Shown: positions 1-10,536, numbered from the stretch's first letter. The stretch: DNA of 64,000 nt from Leptolyngbya sp. FACHB-261 (GCF_014696065.1 NZ_JACJPL010000027.1:496001-560000), one strand, 5' to 3'. Made by a program: numbers and translations. Notes: generated from the sequence alone by a model not told the origin.

Positions 1-81
1 CACTATGCTCAATAATGATCCCAACTGGGGGTTCAGCTTCAGCGAGATGAATGAAATCAGTAGATCAAGAGATTAGCAAAA

Positions 82-126
82 TTAAAAACCTCTCCCTGGT
101 TACTTCTCAGTACACAGGCGAGAGGT
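82..126 (-). terminator. Rho-independent terminator of the PEP-CTERM gene
   Basis: On the minus strand a 7-bp stem (ACCTCTC pairing with GAGAGGT, arms at 120-126 and 88-94) is followed directly by a T-rich run. It lies about 75 bases after the stop codon of the PEP-CTERM protein gene, so it should end that transcript. The rest of 1-201 shows nothing else I can name. Confidence 0.7.
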
Positions 127-201
127 CAGTTCTAGCTCTTCTTTTTGCCTAGAGAATTGAGATAACTGATTAGGTTAGGTTCATGGTTAAACCTTAGCCT
201 T

Positions 202-1314
202 TCAAGCAGCAACCTCAGCACGACGCTTCAGCCGTAACCCTGCACTAGCACCAATAGCTAACAAGCCAAAAACTGCAGTTGGTTCAGGCACCGATTTCGG
301 TTCTGGTTCAGGTTCTGGCTTCGATTGCGGGGGGATAACTGTATCTCTAGGCTGGGAGGGTTGTGGCAAGTTACCGTTGAAAAGCACATTATTGGATTGA
401 CCGGAGCCAGTCAGCGAAGCGGCAATCAGGTTTCCATCAATGTGAGCATTATTGAAGTTGATATTAGCGAAGGGAGCCAAAATACTCCCCTTCACTCCAA
501 TTCCCTGAACCAGCAAATCTGTCGCCTCAAAGAAATTGTAGAGGATACGGTAGCTAACTTTGCCATCACTACCATTATTAGAGGCCTCAACTTCATTATC
601 AGTGCAAGTGCCACTAGCAAAGAAACAACCATTCATGAAGAAGCCAAAGTTCTGCAACTGGTTGGCTTTGCCACTGATATTGACCAACACAGTAGAACCT
701 TGAGGCGCACTAAGGCTGAACTTGCGAGTGCTACTTAAAAGGTCGCCCGAAAGGTTGAAAACATTGAGGTTGGAATTATTGCCTGCCAAGGTGACTAAGG
801 TATCAAGGTGCGAGTCATGCTGATACTGCTCGATGTTTGTGATGCCATTTGCTTCAAGCCCAGCCCAGAATTTTGAAGATTGTTGCAGTTCTTGTGCAGC
901 TTTCCCAAAGTCAATTGGGTTACCAGCTTGATAGCTACCATTGACGTTGCTAGTATCGCCGCCAGTGTAAAAACCGACGTTCTGCAATTGGGCGGAGCCC
1001 CTACTGCGGGCATTACCGGTCTCTACACGACCATTACTAAATTCTAGGCTACCGCCCACAACCAAATCATCGCGAGTTCCGTGAGAGTTGGCTAGTTTTA
1101 GTCCTACTGAATAATTATCCAATTTGGCGTTGCCACCAGTGGCTAACCGTCCTTCAACATCTGAGTTGTATAGGTCAGCATCACCAAAGATAAAGGCGTT
1201 AAATTCGGACGCAGCTCCCAGAGTTCCGGCCTGGGCCGATGTCGTGATCAGCGTTGTTCCGGTGATGGCAAAGGCCGCAACAGTAACTTTGCCGCAGATA
1301 ACCTTAAACTTCAT
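202..1314 (-). CDS. Choice-of-anchor A family protein with PEP-CTERM sorting signal
   Basis: This is a secreted protein of 370 residues. A signal peptide covers about residues 1-29 (hydrophobic core then TSAQA-G). The body resembles the choice-of-anchor A domain (N-terminal FNAFIFGDADLYNSDVEG), a surface module found in front of several anchoring signals. A Pro/Glu-rich spacer at about 325-345 leads to the PEP-CTERM tripartite tail: VPEP, a short hydrophobic helix, and a basic end (RLKRRAE). Family knowledge: such tails are processed by an exosortase in the inner membrane and the protein reaches the envelope or exopolysaccharide. No exosortase is encoded in this window. A terminator follows the gene. 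The signal and tail are clear; the domain assignment is slightly less certain. Confidence 0.85.
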   Translation of the reverse strand: MKFKVICGKVTVAAFAITGTTLITTSAQAGTLGAASEFNAFIFGDADLYNSDVEGRLATGGNAKLDNYSVGLKLANSHGTRDDLVVGGSLEFSNGRVETGNARSRGSAQLQNVGFYTGGDTSNVNGSYQAGNPIDFGKAAQELQQSSKFWAGLEANGITNIEQYQHDSHLDTLVTLAGNNSNLNVFNLSGDLLSSTRKFSLSAPQGSTVLVNISGKANQLQNFGFFMNGCFFASGTCTDNEVEASNNGSDGKVSYRILYNFFEATDLLVQGIGVKGSILAPFANINFNNAHIDGNLIAASLTGSGQSNNVLFNGNLPQPSQPRDTVIPPQSKPEPEPEPKSVPEPTAVFGLLAIGASAGLRLKRRAEVAA

Positions 1315-1673
1315 GATTTGAATTTGCTCTGTGGGTGTATTTGGCCTGAAAGGGTTATCAACTAGCCCAAACTGAAACAGACAACTTCAGGCACGCCGAG
1401 CAGCAGCGCAGCAGAAGATTCCCCTTACGCCCATATCAAGCCGTGCCAAGGCTGCCCTAGCCAGTACTAGGGCAAGAGTTGTCGGTAGAAATCACCCAAA
1501 ATGCTGCCTGACTGAGACCAGCCCTAAGGCAGGAGCCTGGAGCAAGTTACTCCAGGGCTCAGTCATAGCCCTAGATACGGCCATGCTAAGCATGCCTCCG
1601 GTAGCGAGCAATACACAGCTGTTTTTTTTACAGGAATTTCACAGGAGGACCAGCCAGCGGACAGGCCAGCTCA
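1315..1673. other. Intergenic region upstream of the PEP-CTERM gene
   Basis: About 360 bases separate the PEP-CTERM gene (minus strand, starting at 1314) from the end of avtA at 1674. The stretch should hold the promoter of the PEP-CTERM gene. I see no convincing small gene, RNA or strong hairpin. A 62-codon open frame at 1583-1771 runs antisense into the avtA end and has no sign of being real. Confidence 0.5.
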
Positions 1674-2957
1674 TTAAACAGAGACTTGGGTCTGAGCGTA
1701 AATCTGCTCTACAATCCCCGCTAGTCTCGCCATACCAGTTGCGATCTCTTCAACTGGGGCAGTCAAACTAATGCGGACACATTCGCGCATGTGTTTCCAG
1801 TCTTCCCGCAAGCCTGGGAAGAAAGAGCTACCCGGCACCACAATCACGCCAGCGGCCTTCAGGGCTTGATAAAACTCCCAGTCGCTGATCGGCAGATCCC
1901 GCAGCCACAGCCAGGCAAAGATTGCCCCCTCGCCGCGATGTAGGAACCAGGGCAGATCTGTTGGCATTGCTTTGTCTAGAGCCGCTTCGAGCACCTCAAA
2001 CTTGTGCTGATAGTGGGGTCGAATGATTCGCTCAGCTATTTCGGCTAAGGCTCCAGACTTAATTGCTCGTGCGGCGATCGCTTGGCCATAGCGCGAGGCG
2101 TGGATACAGGCATTAGTTTGAAAGGCTTCAAGCGTTTCAATCACTGTTGGATGACCAATTGCTACTCCCAGCCGTTCACCTGGCAACCCTGCCTTAGAAA
2201 GACTGAGGCAGTGAACTAAGTTACCACCAAAACGTGGCGTTAGCTCGGTAAAGTTCAGGGCTGGGAAAGGAGGCCCATAGGCAGAGTCAACTAGGACCGG
2301 CACATCATGGGGGGCTGCCAGCGCAGCAATTTTGTCCACTTCTTCGTCACTGAGGACATTACCGGTGGGATTGCAGGGGCGCGAGAAAATGACACAACCG
2401 GTTGACTGATCAATGACCAAACGCGAGAAGTCAGGGCGGTACTTGAAGCGGTGAGTGCTCTCCTGAACCTCTAAGGTTGGACGATAGGAAACAACAGCCT
2501 CAGGATACAGACTGACGCCTCCATAGCCGGTGTAGTCCGGGCTGAGGGGCAGCACGATCTGCTTGAGAGAACCTTCGCGGGTGTAGCCACCAAAGGCGTT
2601 GGCCGCAAAGAAGTAGAGGGACTGGCTACCTGGCGTAATCAGGATATTGCGCTCGGTTAGGCTCAAGTTATAGCGTCGGTTGAAGTCATTGACCACCGCA
2701 TCAATAAAGGGGCGATAGCCCTGGCTAGAGCCGTAGCGGCAGACCACCTCGCCATATTCCGAGCTAGCCAACAGATCTTGGGTGCAGTCGCGCCAGAGTT
2801 GTTCGACCTCTGGCAAAATCACTGGGTTGCCCGCGCTCAAATCGATAAAAGAGCGACCTGCCCCAGCCCGTAGCGTTTCGATGATGTCCTTCATGATCGC
2901 GCGTACACCCGTGAGCTGGGACATCTGGGTACCAAAGCGGGTCAGGGCAGGCTCCAT
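1674..2957 (-). CDS. avtA: Valine--pyruvate transaminase
   Basis: A fold-type I, PLP-dependent aminotransferase of 427 residues, the usual size for AvtA. The family moves an amino group between valine and pyruvate (alanine) and links branched-chain amino acid and alanine pools in the cytosol. Visible motifs are the N-terminal LTGVRAIMKDI and SAGNP segments, the RPCNPTGN substrate/PLP loop, DSAYGPPFP, and SLSKAGLPGERLG containing the Schiff-base lysine. The ATG start at 2957 gives a full N-terminus. It stands alone on the minus strand with no operon partner. AvtA is well separated from other aminotransferases by the SLSKxGxPGxR context, so the call is fairly firm. Confidence 0.88.
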   Translation of the reverse strand: MEPALTRFGTQMSQLTGVRAIMKDIIETLRAGAGRSFIDLSAGNPVILPEVEQLWRDCTQDLLASSEYGEVVCRYGSSQGYRPFIDAVVNDFNRRYNLSLTERNILITPGSQSLYFFAANAFGGYTREGSLKQIVLPLSPDYTGYGGVSLYPEAVVSYRPTLEVQESTHRFKYRPDFSRLVIDQSTGCVIFSRPCNPTGNVLSDEEVDKIAALAAPHDVPVLVDSAYGPPFPALNFTELTPRFGGNLVHCLSLSKAGLPGERLGVAIGHPTVIETLEAFQTNACIHASRYGQAIAARAIKSGALAEIAERIIRPHYQHKFEVLEAALDKAMPTDLPWFLHRGEGAIFAWLWLRDLPISDWEFYQALKAAGVIVVPGSSFFPGLREDWKHMRECVRISLTAPVEEIATGMARLAGIVEQIYAQTQVSV

Positions 2958-3276
2958 GGCTCTTGTTCCTACAAATTCAATACAAAGGGTCTTTAAGCTG
3001 ATCCTAATGGGCGAACTGACCAGACACCAGGGACAAAAGTTCAGAGAGGGTGAAAGAAACTGGTCTACTGCGAAGGCTCCAGCCCACTGTGTCGAATACG
3101 CTCATTGAACGCCTTACACCAATAACCCCTTCGACCGCAGGCCAACTGAGCTACTGGAAAAGGCTCGGGGTAATTGGTCACGCTCAGCGTTGGCATCCGT
3201 CAGCAGATCATCAAAGCTCAGAGTGGGCTTTGTTTTAGCTTTGAAGGCTAGAGCTTGAAGGACAGAGAGAAGCAGC
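2958..3276. other. Intergenic region between avtA and a small hypothetical gene
   Basis: This 319-base stretch lies upstream of avtA and downstream of the 109-residue hypothetical gene, both on the minus strand. The overlapping open frames here look like chance. The minus strand around 3125-3160 contains a tRNA D-arm-like string (GTAGCTCAGTTGG), but no complete cloverleaf can be built around it. Confidence 0.4.
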
Positions 3277-3606
3277 TCAAGTAGAGACTTTGCGATAGAT
3301 AGCACACAAGCGGCTGGGCTTAAAAATCTTAGCTGTAAACATAAAATTGGGCGGCACATTAATGACTGTGTAATCACTTGATAAATAATAAGGTTCGTAC
3401 TCAGATGGCATACCCTTGGGTGTGGCCGTACTGTAAGGAACAGGTTGAAAGATCAGCTCAGTAAATTCAACTCGCTCACACTGCGCCTGAGCTGCAACTT
3501 GCTGCAAAAAAGTCTCACCCTTGAGAAGATTAAACAGTGTTTCTTTAAGCTGCGGATCAAGGCTAAAGTTGCTATCAAAATTCTCGATAATTCTAAGTTG
3601 AGCCAT
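3277..3606 (-). CDS. Small hypothetical protein (109 aa)
   Basis: I do not recognise this protein. It is soluble, with no signal peptide or membrane segment. It has an acidic, leucine-rich N-terminal half that could form a helix (LDPQLKETLFNLLKGETFLQQVAAQ) and a Tyr/Pro-rich C-terminal half (SEYEPYYLSSDYTVINVPPNFMF is disallowed in full here only by length; its core is PYYLSSDYTVINVPP). The normal composition argues for a real gene rather than a chance frame. The start at 3606 has no clear Shine-Dalgarno sequence, and the T-run of the thiC terminator ends about 11 bases upstream, so little read-through from thiC is expected. It might have its own promoter in or near the hairpin. Confidence 0.5.
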   Translation of the reverse strand: MAQLRIIENFDSNFSLDPQLKETLFNLLKGETFLQQVAAQAQCERVEFTELIFQPVPYSTATPKGMPSEYEPYYLSSDYTVINVPPNFMFTAKIFKPSRLCAIYRKVST

Positions 3607-3616
3607 GGTTATACAT

Positions 3617-3666
3617 AAAAACAGTCGCCCTTCATCCTAGCGCTCAAAGGAGATGAAAGGCGACTG
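3617..3666 (-). terminator. Rho-independent terminator of thiC
   Basis: On the minus strand, just after the thiC stop, a long stem (CAGTCGCC then TTCATC pairing with GATGAA then GGCGACTG, one bulge) is followed by TTTTT at 3617-3621. It is the strongest terminator in this part of the window and isolates thiC from the hypothetical gene downstream. Confidence 0.85.
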
Positions 3667-3673
3667 CTGTCGT

Positions 3674-5149
<1,476 letters not shown>

Positions 5150-5934
5150 TCGGTCATCCTACCACCCGACACCCAGCTCTATCGCAGCCTTTACAAAATA
5201 AAAAGGCTGTACCAGCCTGAGTTGGGACAAGGCTCAGCGACACCCACCGATGTAAGGTATCTAATCTCTCAGCGTAAAGGCTGAATTTTCTGTGCATCAA
5301 TGGAATATGGAGTTACAGTCTTTATCTGATAGCTTACAATCGTCTCACAGGCTATCAGGCTCCTGCGAAGCACCTACTGCGGTGTAAATAGTAAGACTGC
5401 AACCTTTCTCCGAATAATTGCTGTTTCCACTTCAAAGCTAAAAAGGTAAGAGTTTAGGAAGGCAAACAGTCAGTTAACTAAAATAAAAAACTTCTATGAG
5501 CTGTGTTGGGGGAATTTAAGGCAGTTGCATCTCAGGAGAAACTTGAATGGAGCAATATTGCAGCTTCAGACTATCGATTCATTAGCTACTGATCATGTAT
5601 TCAGACCCTAATAACTTCCTTATGGCTTAACTTCTGCGTACTATTCACAACCGCTTCTGGAGCGATCTCTAGCTCCGAATACTAGAAGTGATTGAGAATT
5701 CATGACTTTACTCGAAGATTTGACCTCCGTGAACTGCTTTGAGCAAGCACCAGTTCGAGACTAAAAGTTCCGTCACAGCTCAAGATTCACGCTCTACATT
5801 GATAAGGCTAGAAAAAGCTACTAGCTATAACCTATAGGTTTTCTCAATTCCAATTAGTTAGCTCAATGTTCAAGTAATGGCTACCAGAGGAAGACTAAAG
5901 CAAGGTAGCGGCTCTATTAGAAAAGGACAGGATT
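5150..5934. other. 785-base non-coding region upstream of the hetP-family gene
   Basis: This region carries the thiC promoter at its left end and the leader of the HetP-family gene at its right end. A small hairpin (AGGCTG/CAGCCT) lies at 5204-5218. A perfect 12-base palindrome, AACCTATAGGTT, lies at 5829-5840, about 95 bases before the hetP-family start, and could be an operator. No GTAN8TAC NtcA box was found. No open frame here looks real. The length suggests a long 5' leader or an unrecognised small RNA. Confidence 0.5.
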
Positions 5935-6168
5935 ATGACTTCTGAGCAACTCGATCAAGTGATTACCGCCGTCATGGCAGGCAAGTATTCCTGGGCCTGC
6001 GTTCTAATGCTCCGTTTCCATGGCTACGACCCTCTTCTGTATCTTCCTTATAGAACTTACAACCGATTAATCAAAGAGAATTGCCTGATAGGCAGGCGCA
6101 CGCCACAAAAAAGCAATCAGCCGCCTCAAGCGTTGCAAAGTGGTATCCCCACAAGCCGCACTAGCTAA
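5935..6168 (+). CDS. HetP-family protein
   Basis: A 77-residue protein whose first 50 residues match the HetP core: a QVITAVMAGKYSWACVLMLR segment followed by GYDPLLYLPYRTYNRLIKEN. In heterocyst-forming cyanobacteria HetP and its paralogues control commitment to heterocyst differentiation, under HetR. Related small proteins also occur in strains that make no heterocysts, where their role is unclear. The tail after residue 52 is short, basic and Ser/Pro-rich. The ATG follows AGGACAGGA at good spacing. No hetR or other heterocyst gene lies in the window. It is convergent with, and only 6 bases from, the cysteine-cluster gene. Confidence 0.8.
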   Translation: MTSEQLDQVITAVMAGKYSWACVLMLRFHGYDPLLYLPYRTYNRLIKENCLIGRRTPQKSNQPPQALQSGIPTSRTS

Positions 6169-6174
6169 TTCACC

Positions 6175-6753
6175 TCATGCTTGGGAGAACTGAACTCGTA
6201 GCGCTTCACGCTCTAGCGCAACTTTTAGAGCTTTATTGATAGGCAGACGCTCAGTTCCCCAGGTTGGGTCTAAGCTCTCAATCTTGGCAGCCTCTTCTGA
6301 CAAAATCGGCGTGTCCAGTCCTTGGCGGACGGATTGCTTGGCTGTTGTAACGACTTCTAATTGAATCTCAGTGTGATGGTAGCAAGCCGCTAGTTCGGCC
6401 TGTCCGTGCTTAGTTCGTACTGCGGCAAAACCAAACAATCGACAGACTGTGGGTCGCCAAGCATACAGACCACAGCGCCCGTTACCACTGACTGAGGGAT
6501 CTGTTTGGTAAAGTACGCAGACTGACGTTTCGGCTTGAGCCAAAGCCTCCAGCCTTTGCAAAAGCTCCCCCCGACGCACTATTTCTCGCGCCATTGGTTG
6601 CAGTTCTAAGGGCGTTGCTTCCACAGTTGGGCTTGTACAACAGCGCCCACAGCCGGCCGGACATCGAATGCCTGTGCTCTCAGCAAATGCTTGAGTTCGT
6701 TGGTCCATCTCCTGGAACCGCTCGATAATTTGCTGCTCAATTTCTGCGCTCAT
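6175..6753 (-). CDS. YkgJ-family cysteine cluster protein
   Basis: A 192-residue cytosolic protein of the YkgJ family (putative zinc- or iron-chelating domain). The N-terminal cluster CPAGCGRCC at about residues 30-38, the later GRCGLYAWRPTVCRLFGF and the downstream Cys-His pair (ACYHH) are the conserved metal ligands. The biochemical role of the family is not settled; metal binding is the only safe statement. About 210 bases separate it from the ArsA-type gene upstream on the same strand, so co-transcription is possible but not shown. Confidence 0.82.
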   Translation of the reverse strand: MSAEIEQQIIERFQEMDQRTQAFAESTGIRCPAGCGRCCTSPTVEATPLELQPMAREIVRRGELLQRLEALAQAETSVCVLYQTDPSVSGNGRCGLYAWRPTVCRLFGFAAVRTKHGQAELAACYHHTEIQLEVVTTAKQSVRQGLDTPILSEEAAKIESLDPTWGTERLPINKALKVALEREALRVQFSQA

Positions 6754-6966
6754 AAGTCAACACTAGTCAGCCAACTACCTGTCTCAAACGCTTGATTCGA
6801 ACGTTCTAATAGAAATGGTAAACAGAAATGGTGGCAGAAACCTTTTGCCCCCTCATTCCTATCAAAACCTTTGCGCAACTCAGACTAGAGTATTGCGCTG
6901 TAAGCCATCAAACTATGTCCTTGAACTGACCTAGCTTACAGTGAGACGCAGTTCCTAGAACAGTTC

Positions 6967-9111
6967 TTAGAATAGATGCTCGGCCATCGCTGCTAGCGTC
7001 GTTCGCTCCAAGAACGGGACAGAGATGATCTGCTGGCTAGAGTGCTGGCGTAGCTGCTCAGCCATTTTTTGATGACGCTCACTTAAAGCTTGCCCCAGTG
7101 GATCTGTGCAGTCCTCCCACAAGCGGTTGAGCACTAGAAAGCGATGACAAATCTTGAGGTGATCGAGTTCGATGAGCAGGCGCTGGGTTTCAGCTAACAC
7201 GGCTTGCTCTGGTGTCATGACACTGATGAACTCAGTGTCATTAGGAGACTGCAATTGCTGCTGCAACTGGCGCACTTGCTGCAGCAGACCACGAAGACGT
7301 TGGGCCAAGTCAGCTTGAGCAACGACCTCGCGATACTTCAACCACAGGCGCAAGGCCATTCTGATCCAACCTTCTAGAGCGTGGGGCATTTGCAGAAAGC
7401 GCAGGAGGTGACCGGTAGGGGCTGTATCGAGCACAACCAGGTCGTAGGAGTAGGCTGATGTTGGCTCAGAAGTTGCCTGGTTGACCTGCTTCAGGATCGA
7501 TAGCAAGGCCATTACTTCATCTAGACCTGGTGGCGGTAAGTCTAGAAGCTTTTGCCAGGCTTGGGGATCATATTGAAGAGAAACTCCGGCATCTGCCTCT
7601 TGTTCAGTTGCAATTTCGCCTGAGAGCATAGCCGCAATTGAGCGCAAGTAGTCCCGGCGAAATTCTTCTAGGATCTGCTCAGCCTCTACTTCCTGTGCCC
7701 AGAGATTGGGCAGAACTGGATAAGGCTCTTGGCCCAAAGCCTGATCTACAGATAGTAAGCCAGCCTCTTGAAAGGCATCGCCTAAAGAGTGGGCTGGGTC
7801 AATCGAGGCAACCAATACCCGTGCTTGTGGCAGAGACCGGGCTAAATGAAAAGCGATAGTAGCAGCGGTAGTTGTCTTACCAACTCCACCTTTGCCGCCC
7901 ACCACAATGAGACGCTTCCCTTCCTTTAAAAAGTTGGGCAACCTTGGTCCAGCAGTAATGCCAACTGTAGTTTCAGCAGTGATAGAGCTCAGTAGCAACG
8001 GGGCTTGGTTATGAACTTGATCCCGCCCATCCGGTTTATTTAGGGGTGGTAGGGGTGCAGTCGAGACGGCAGGTAGTTGTACTTTAAGAGGTTGGATTTG
8101 AGCAATTAGCGCATCCAAGGCAGCTTCTCTCAAGGGCTCAGCCGCTTGTAAGGGAACCTGCCAGACCGGGTAGCGGCTGAGCTCTGTGGCTAGAATCTGC
8201 AAAATTTCCTGTTGCCGCTTGTGACGGGCTTGAAGCAGGGAAGAGGAGTGAAAAGTTGAACGACCTGTCTGAATCACCTGGTTGACAATCAAGCCGCCTA
8301 TCGGCACTCGCCGTCCCTCTAAAGCGTTGCAAAAGCGGCGCGTCTCCATCAAGCTGAGTTGCTCAGGGGTTAGCACTAGCCAAACAGCACTCTTGTCTGA
8401 ATCACTTAAGCGATCGCGTCCGGAGCTTAGTTGAGACGTCATCTTCTCTAGAAAAGCATCCGCCTGGTCAGCGTGGTAGCTACCAGTAAGGGCCATGCTC
8501 AATTCTTGGTGCTTGCCTTGAAACAGAGCCAGTGAACCCAGCAAGTTGTCGAGGAAATCTGGCAGATCTAGAAGACGGAGTGTATGACCAGTAGGGGCAG
8601 TATCAAGAATGACGGTATCCGCTTCCCCTGCAGCCAAGAGCCGGTTGACCTCCAACACAGCCATTAGCTCATCCAAGCCAGGCCAGTCTAAGTCCCACAC
8701 AGGCAAAAGGTCCTCGCGGTCAAACCAACTGCCCCGCTCTGCAATTAGTTCAAGTGCCTCGCCATAGGTGGCTCGAAAGGTTTGCAGCAAAGCTTGTGCA
8801 TCTAAGGAACGCACTTGAAGATTAGGCAAATCTGCTAACGGTTGAGGCTGATCGGTGACACTAAGCCCTAAAACGTCTCCTAAAGAATGGGCGGGATCAG
8901 TAGAAATCAACAGATAACGCTGATTTGAATAGGTCGCTGCAAGTTGGCGAGCCAAACCACAGGCCAGCGTAGTTTTACCAACACCCCCTTTGCCACTAAA
9001 GAGCAACAAGGCACAGTCAGGGGATAGGGGAAGTTGAGGAGTTTTCAAGAGACTACGAATAGAGGGAAACGCAACCGAAAGCGACAATGACCCACTATTT
9101 AGGGTTCCCAT
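6967..9111 (-). CDS. Double-domain ArsA/Get3-family ATPase
   Basis: A 714-residue protein made of two tandem ArsA/Get3/TRC40 ATPase domains. Each has a deviant Walker A (SGKGGVGKTT near residue 41 and GGKGGVGKTTT near 405), a switch I region with DPAHSLGD, and the signature DTAPTGH followed by LRLLDLPDFL or LRFLQMPHAL. Duplicated domains are known in bacterial arsenite-efflux ArsA, whereas tail-anchored protein targeting uses single-domain dimers. No arsB, arsC, arsD or arsR gene is nearby, and I see no Cys-rich metal site, so an arsenic role is not supported. A role in membrane-protein handling or another transport-energising job is an inference. It is divergent from the sigma factor gene with a 178-base gap. 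Confidence 0.88.
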   Translation of the reverse strand: MGTLNSGSLSLSVAFPSIRSLLKTPQLPLSPDCALLLFSGKGGVGKTTLACGLARQLAATYSNQRYLLISTDPAHSLGDVLGLSVTDQPQPLADLPNLQVRSLDAQALLQTFRATYGEALELIAERGSWFDREDLLPVWDLDWPGLDELMAVLEVNRLLAAGEADTVILDTAPTGHTLRLLDLPDFLDNLLGSLALFQGKHQELSMALTGSYHADQADAFLEKMTSQLSSGRDRLSDSDKSAVWLVLTPEQLSLMETRRFCNALEGRRVPIGGLIVNQVIQTGRSTFHSSSLLQARHKRQQEILQILATELSRYPVWQVPLQAAEPLREAALDALIAQIQPLKVQLPAVSTAPLPPLNKPDGRDQVHNQAPLLLSSITAETTVGITAGPRLPNFLKEGKRLIVVGGKGGVGKTTTAATIAFHLARSLPQARVLVASIDPAHSLGDAFQEAGLLSVDQALGQEPYPVLPNLWAQEVEAEQILEEFRRDYLRSIAAMLSGEIATEQEADAGVSLQYDPQAWQKLLDLPPPGLDEVMALLSILKQVNQATSEPTSAYSYDLVVLDTAPTGHLLRFLQMPHALEGWIRMALRLWLKYREVVAQADLAQRLRGLLQQVRQLQQQLQSPNDTEFISVMTPEQAVLAETQRLLIELDHLKICHRFLVLNRLWEDCTDPLGQALSERHQKMAEQLRQHSSQQIISVPFLERTTLAAMAEHLF

Positions 9112-9289
9112 AACAGAGGCCGATTTAGCAGGCAGCGCAACGACTACAGCTATTTACAGAGGGCGATTTCCATCGCTCGGTAGAGAGCCTTCAAGAAGGA
9201 CTGTGAGACTTTGGTTACACGCCTTTTTACGAAACTCTTCTTACTCAAAAAGTCCCTTGAAAGCCTCGAACCAGGCTGGCTTGTTCAAT

Positions 9290-10516
9290 ATGCACATCTC
9301 CACGCCTACTTTCCCTGCCCCTCCAGACGAGCCTAGGTTTCCTGATGTTCTGGATGGTGCTCTTGACGACCTAGCCATCGTAGAGCCTTCGGACCTGGAA
9401 GTATCCGATGAAGAGCTTAGTGTGATCGAAGATACACTTAAGCTCGATGATGATGCCTCAGATTTGCCAGACACCTTCGCTGGCGGAGAGGATATCGATC
9501 TTGATGAAATTGATCCCCACGAAGATATTGCAGCGGCATTGCCTACGGGTTATCGCAAGAGCCCGTCTGATGACTCTGTTGGAGCCTTCTTTAAAGAGAT
9601 GGCTCGCTACCCTCTCCTAAAAGCGGAGGAAGAAGTTGAGTTGGCTCGGCGTGTTCGCTTCCTAGTCGAAGTTGAGGAGCAACAGGAACAGCTCAGCGTT
9701 GAGCTTGGCCGGACAGCCACGCGGGCTGAATTGGCCAAGAAGTTCGATATGACTGAGCGCAAACTCGAATACAACCTGTATCAAGGGCGGGTTGCTAAGC
9801 GCAAGATGATTCGCTCCAATCTGCGCTTGGTGGTTTCTATTGCTAAAAAGTACCTCAATCGTGGTGTGCCTTTTCTGGATTTGATCCAAGAAGGAGCACT
9901 AGGGCTTAATCGGGCCGCGGAGAAGTTTGATCCCGAAAAGGGTTATAAATTTTCGACTTATGCGTACTGGTGGATTCGGCAAGGAATTACCCGAGCCATT
10001 GCTAATGACTCGCGTACAATCCGGCTGCCGGTCCATATTGTTGAGAAGCTAAACAAACTCAAGAAGGCAAACCGTGACCTGCGGCGAGATTTGGGCCGCA
10101 ACCCGACAGAGGCAGAACTGGCCAAGGCGATTGAGGTTAGCCCCCGTAAACTGCGCATGTTGCAGCAGGTGCGTCGTCGAGCCTTGTCTCTGAATCACCG
10201 GGTGGGTAAAGAAGAAGAAACCGAGCTGATGGACCTCCTAGAAGATGATGTGTCCCAGTCTCCTGAGGAGCAGACCGCTGAGGTCATGATGCGCCAGGAG
10301 GTTTGGGATGTTCTAGGAGACGTGCTCACGAAGCGCGAACAGGACATCATCTCCCTACGCTACGGCCTCACGCACAGTGAGCCCTTCACGCTTGAGGAAG
10401 TCAGCGGCATCTTCAACCTTTCACGAGAGCGGGTGCGGCAGATTCAAGCGAAGGCAATTCGCAAGCTCCGTCGTCCGCAAATTGCCGAACGGCTTAAGGG
10501 TTGGTTGGTGCACTAA
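9290..10516 (+). CDS. Group 2 RNA polymerase sigma factor (RpoD/SigA-like)
   Basis: A primary-like sigma-70 family factor. From the ATG at 9290 it has 408 residues; an in-frame GTG at 9203 would give 437 but has poor ribosome-site spacing. A very acidic N-terminal stretch (residues about 15-85) precedes region 1.2 (DSVGAFFKEMARYPLL). Region 2 is clear (NLRLVVSIAKKYLNRGVPFLDLIQEG; STYAYWWIRQGITRAI). Regions 3 and 4 end with the helix-turn-helix TLEEVSGIFNLSRERVRQIQ. It differs from cyanobacterial SigA in region 2.3 and the C-terminus, so it is a group 2 factor. The acidic N-terminus suggests the SigC subgroup, but I am not sure enough to assign the symbol. Such factors redirect transcription under stress or nitrogen and carbon shifts. 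Confidence 0.88.
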   Translation: MHISTPTFPAPPDEPRFPDVLDGALDDLAIVEPSDLEVSDEELSVIEDTLKLDDDASDLPDTFAGGEDIDLDEIDPHEDIAAALPTGYRKSPSDDSVGAFFKEMARYPLLKAEEEVELARRVRFLVEVEEQQEQLSVELGRTATRAELAKKFDMTERKLEYNLYQGRVAKRKMIRSNLRLVVSIAKKYLNRGVPFLDLIQEGALGLNRAAEKFDPEKGYKFSTYAYWWIRQGITRAIANDSRTIRLPVHIVEKLNKLKKANRDLRRDLGRNPTEAELAKAIEVSPRKLRMLQQVRRRALSLNHRVGKEEETELMDLLEDDVSQSPEEQTAEVMMRQEVWDVLGDVLTKREQDIISLRYGLTHSEPFTLEEVSGIFNLSRERVRQIQAKAIRKLRRPQIAERLKGWLVH

Positions 10517-10536
10517 ACTCACGAGCTAGCCCAGTA

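Noticed and set aside
3061-3165. tRNA-like string on the minus strand
   Set aside because: It has a D-arm-like GTAGCTCAGTTGG and a TTCGA further on, but no acceptor stem, anticodon stem or T-stem can be paired.
3114-3377. 87-codon minus-strand ORF
   Set aside because: It overlaps the better-composed 109-residue frame and has Cys/Leu-rich random composition.
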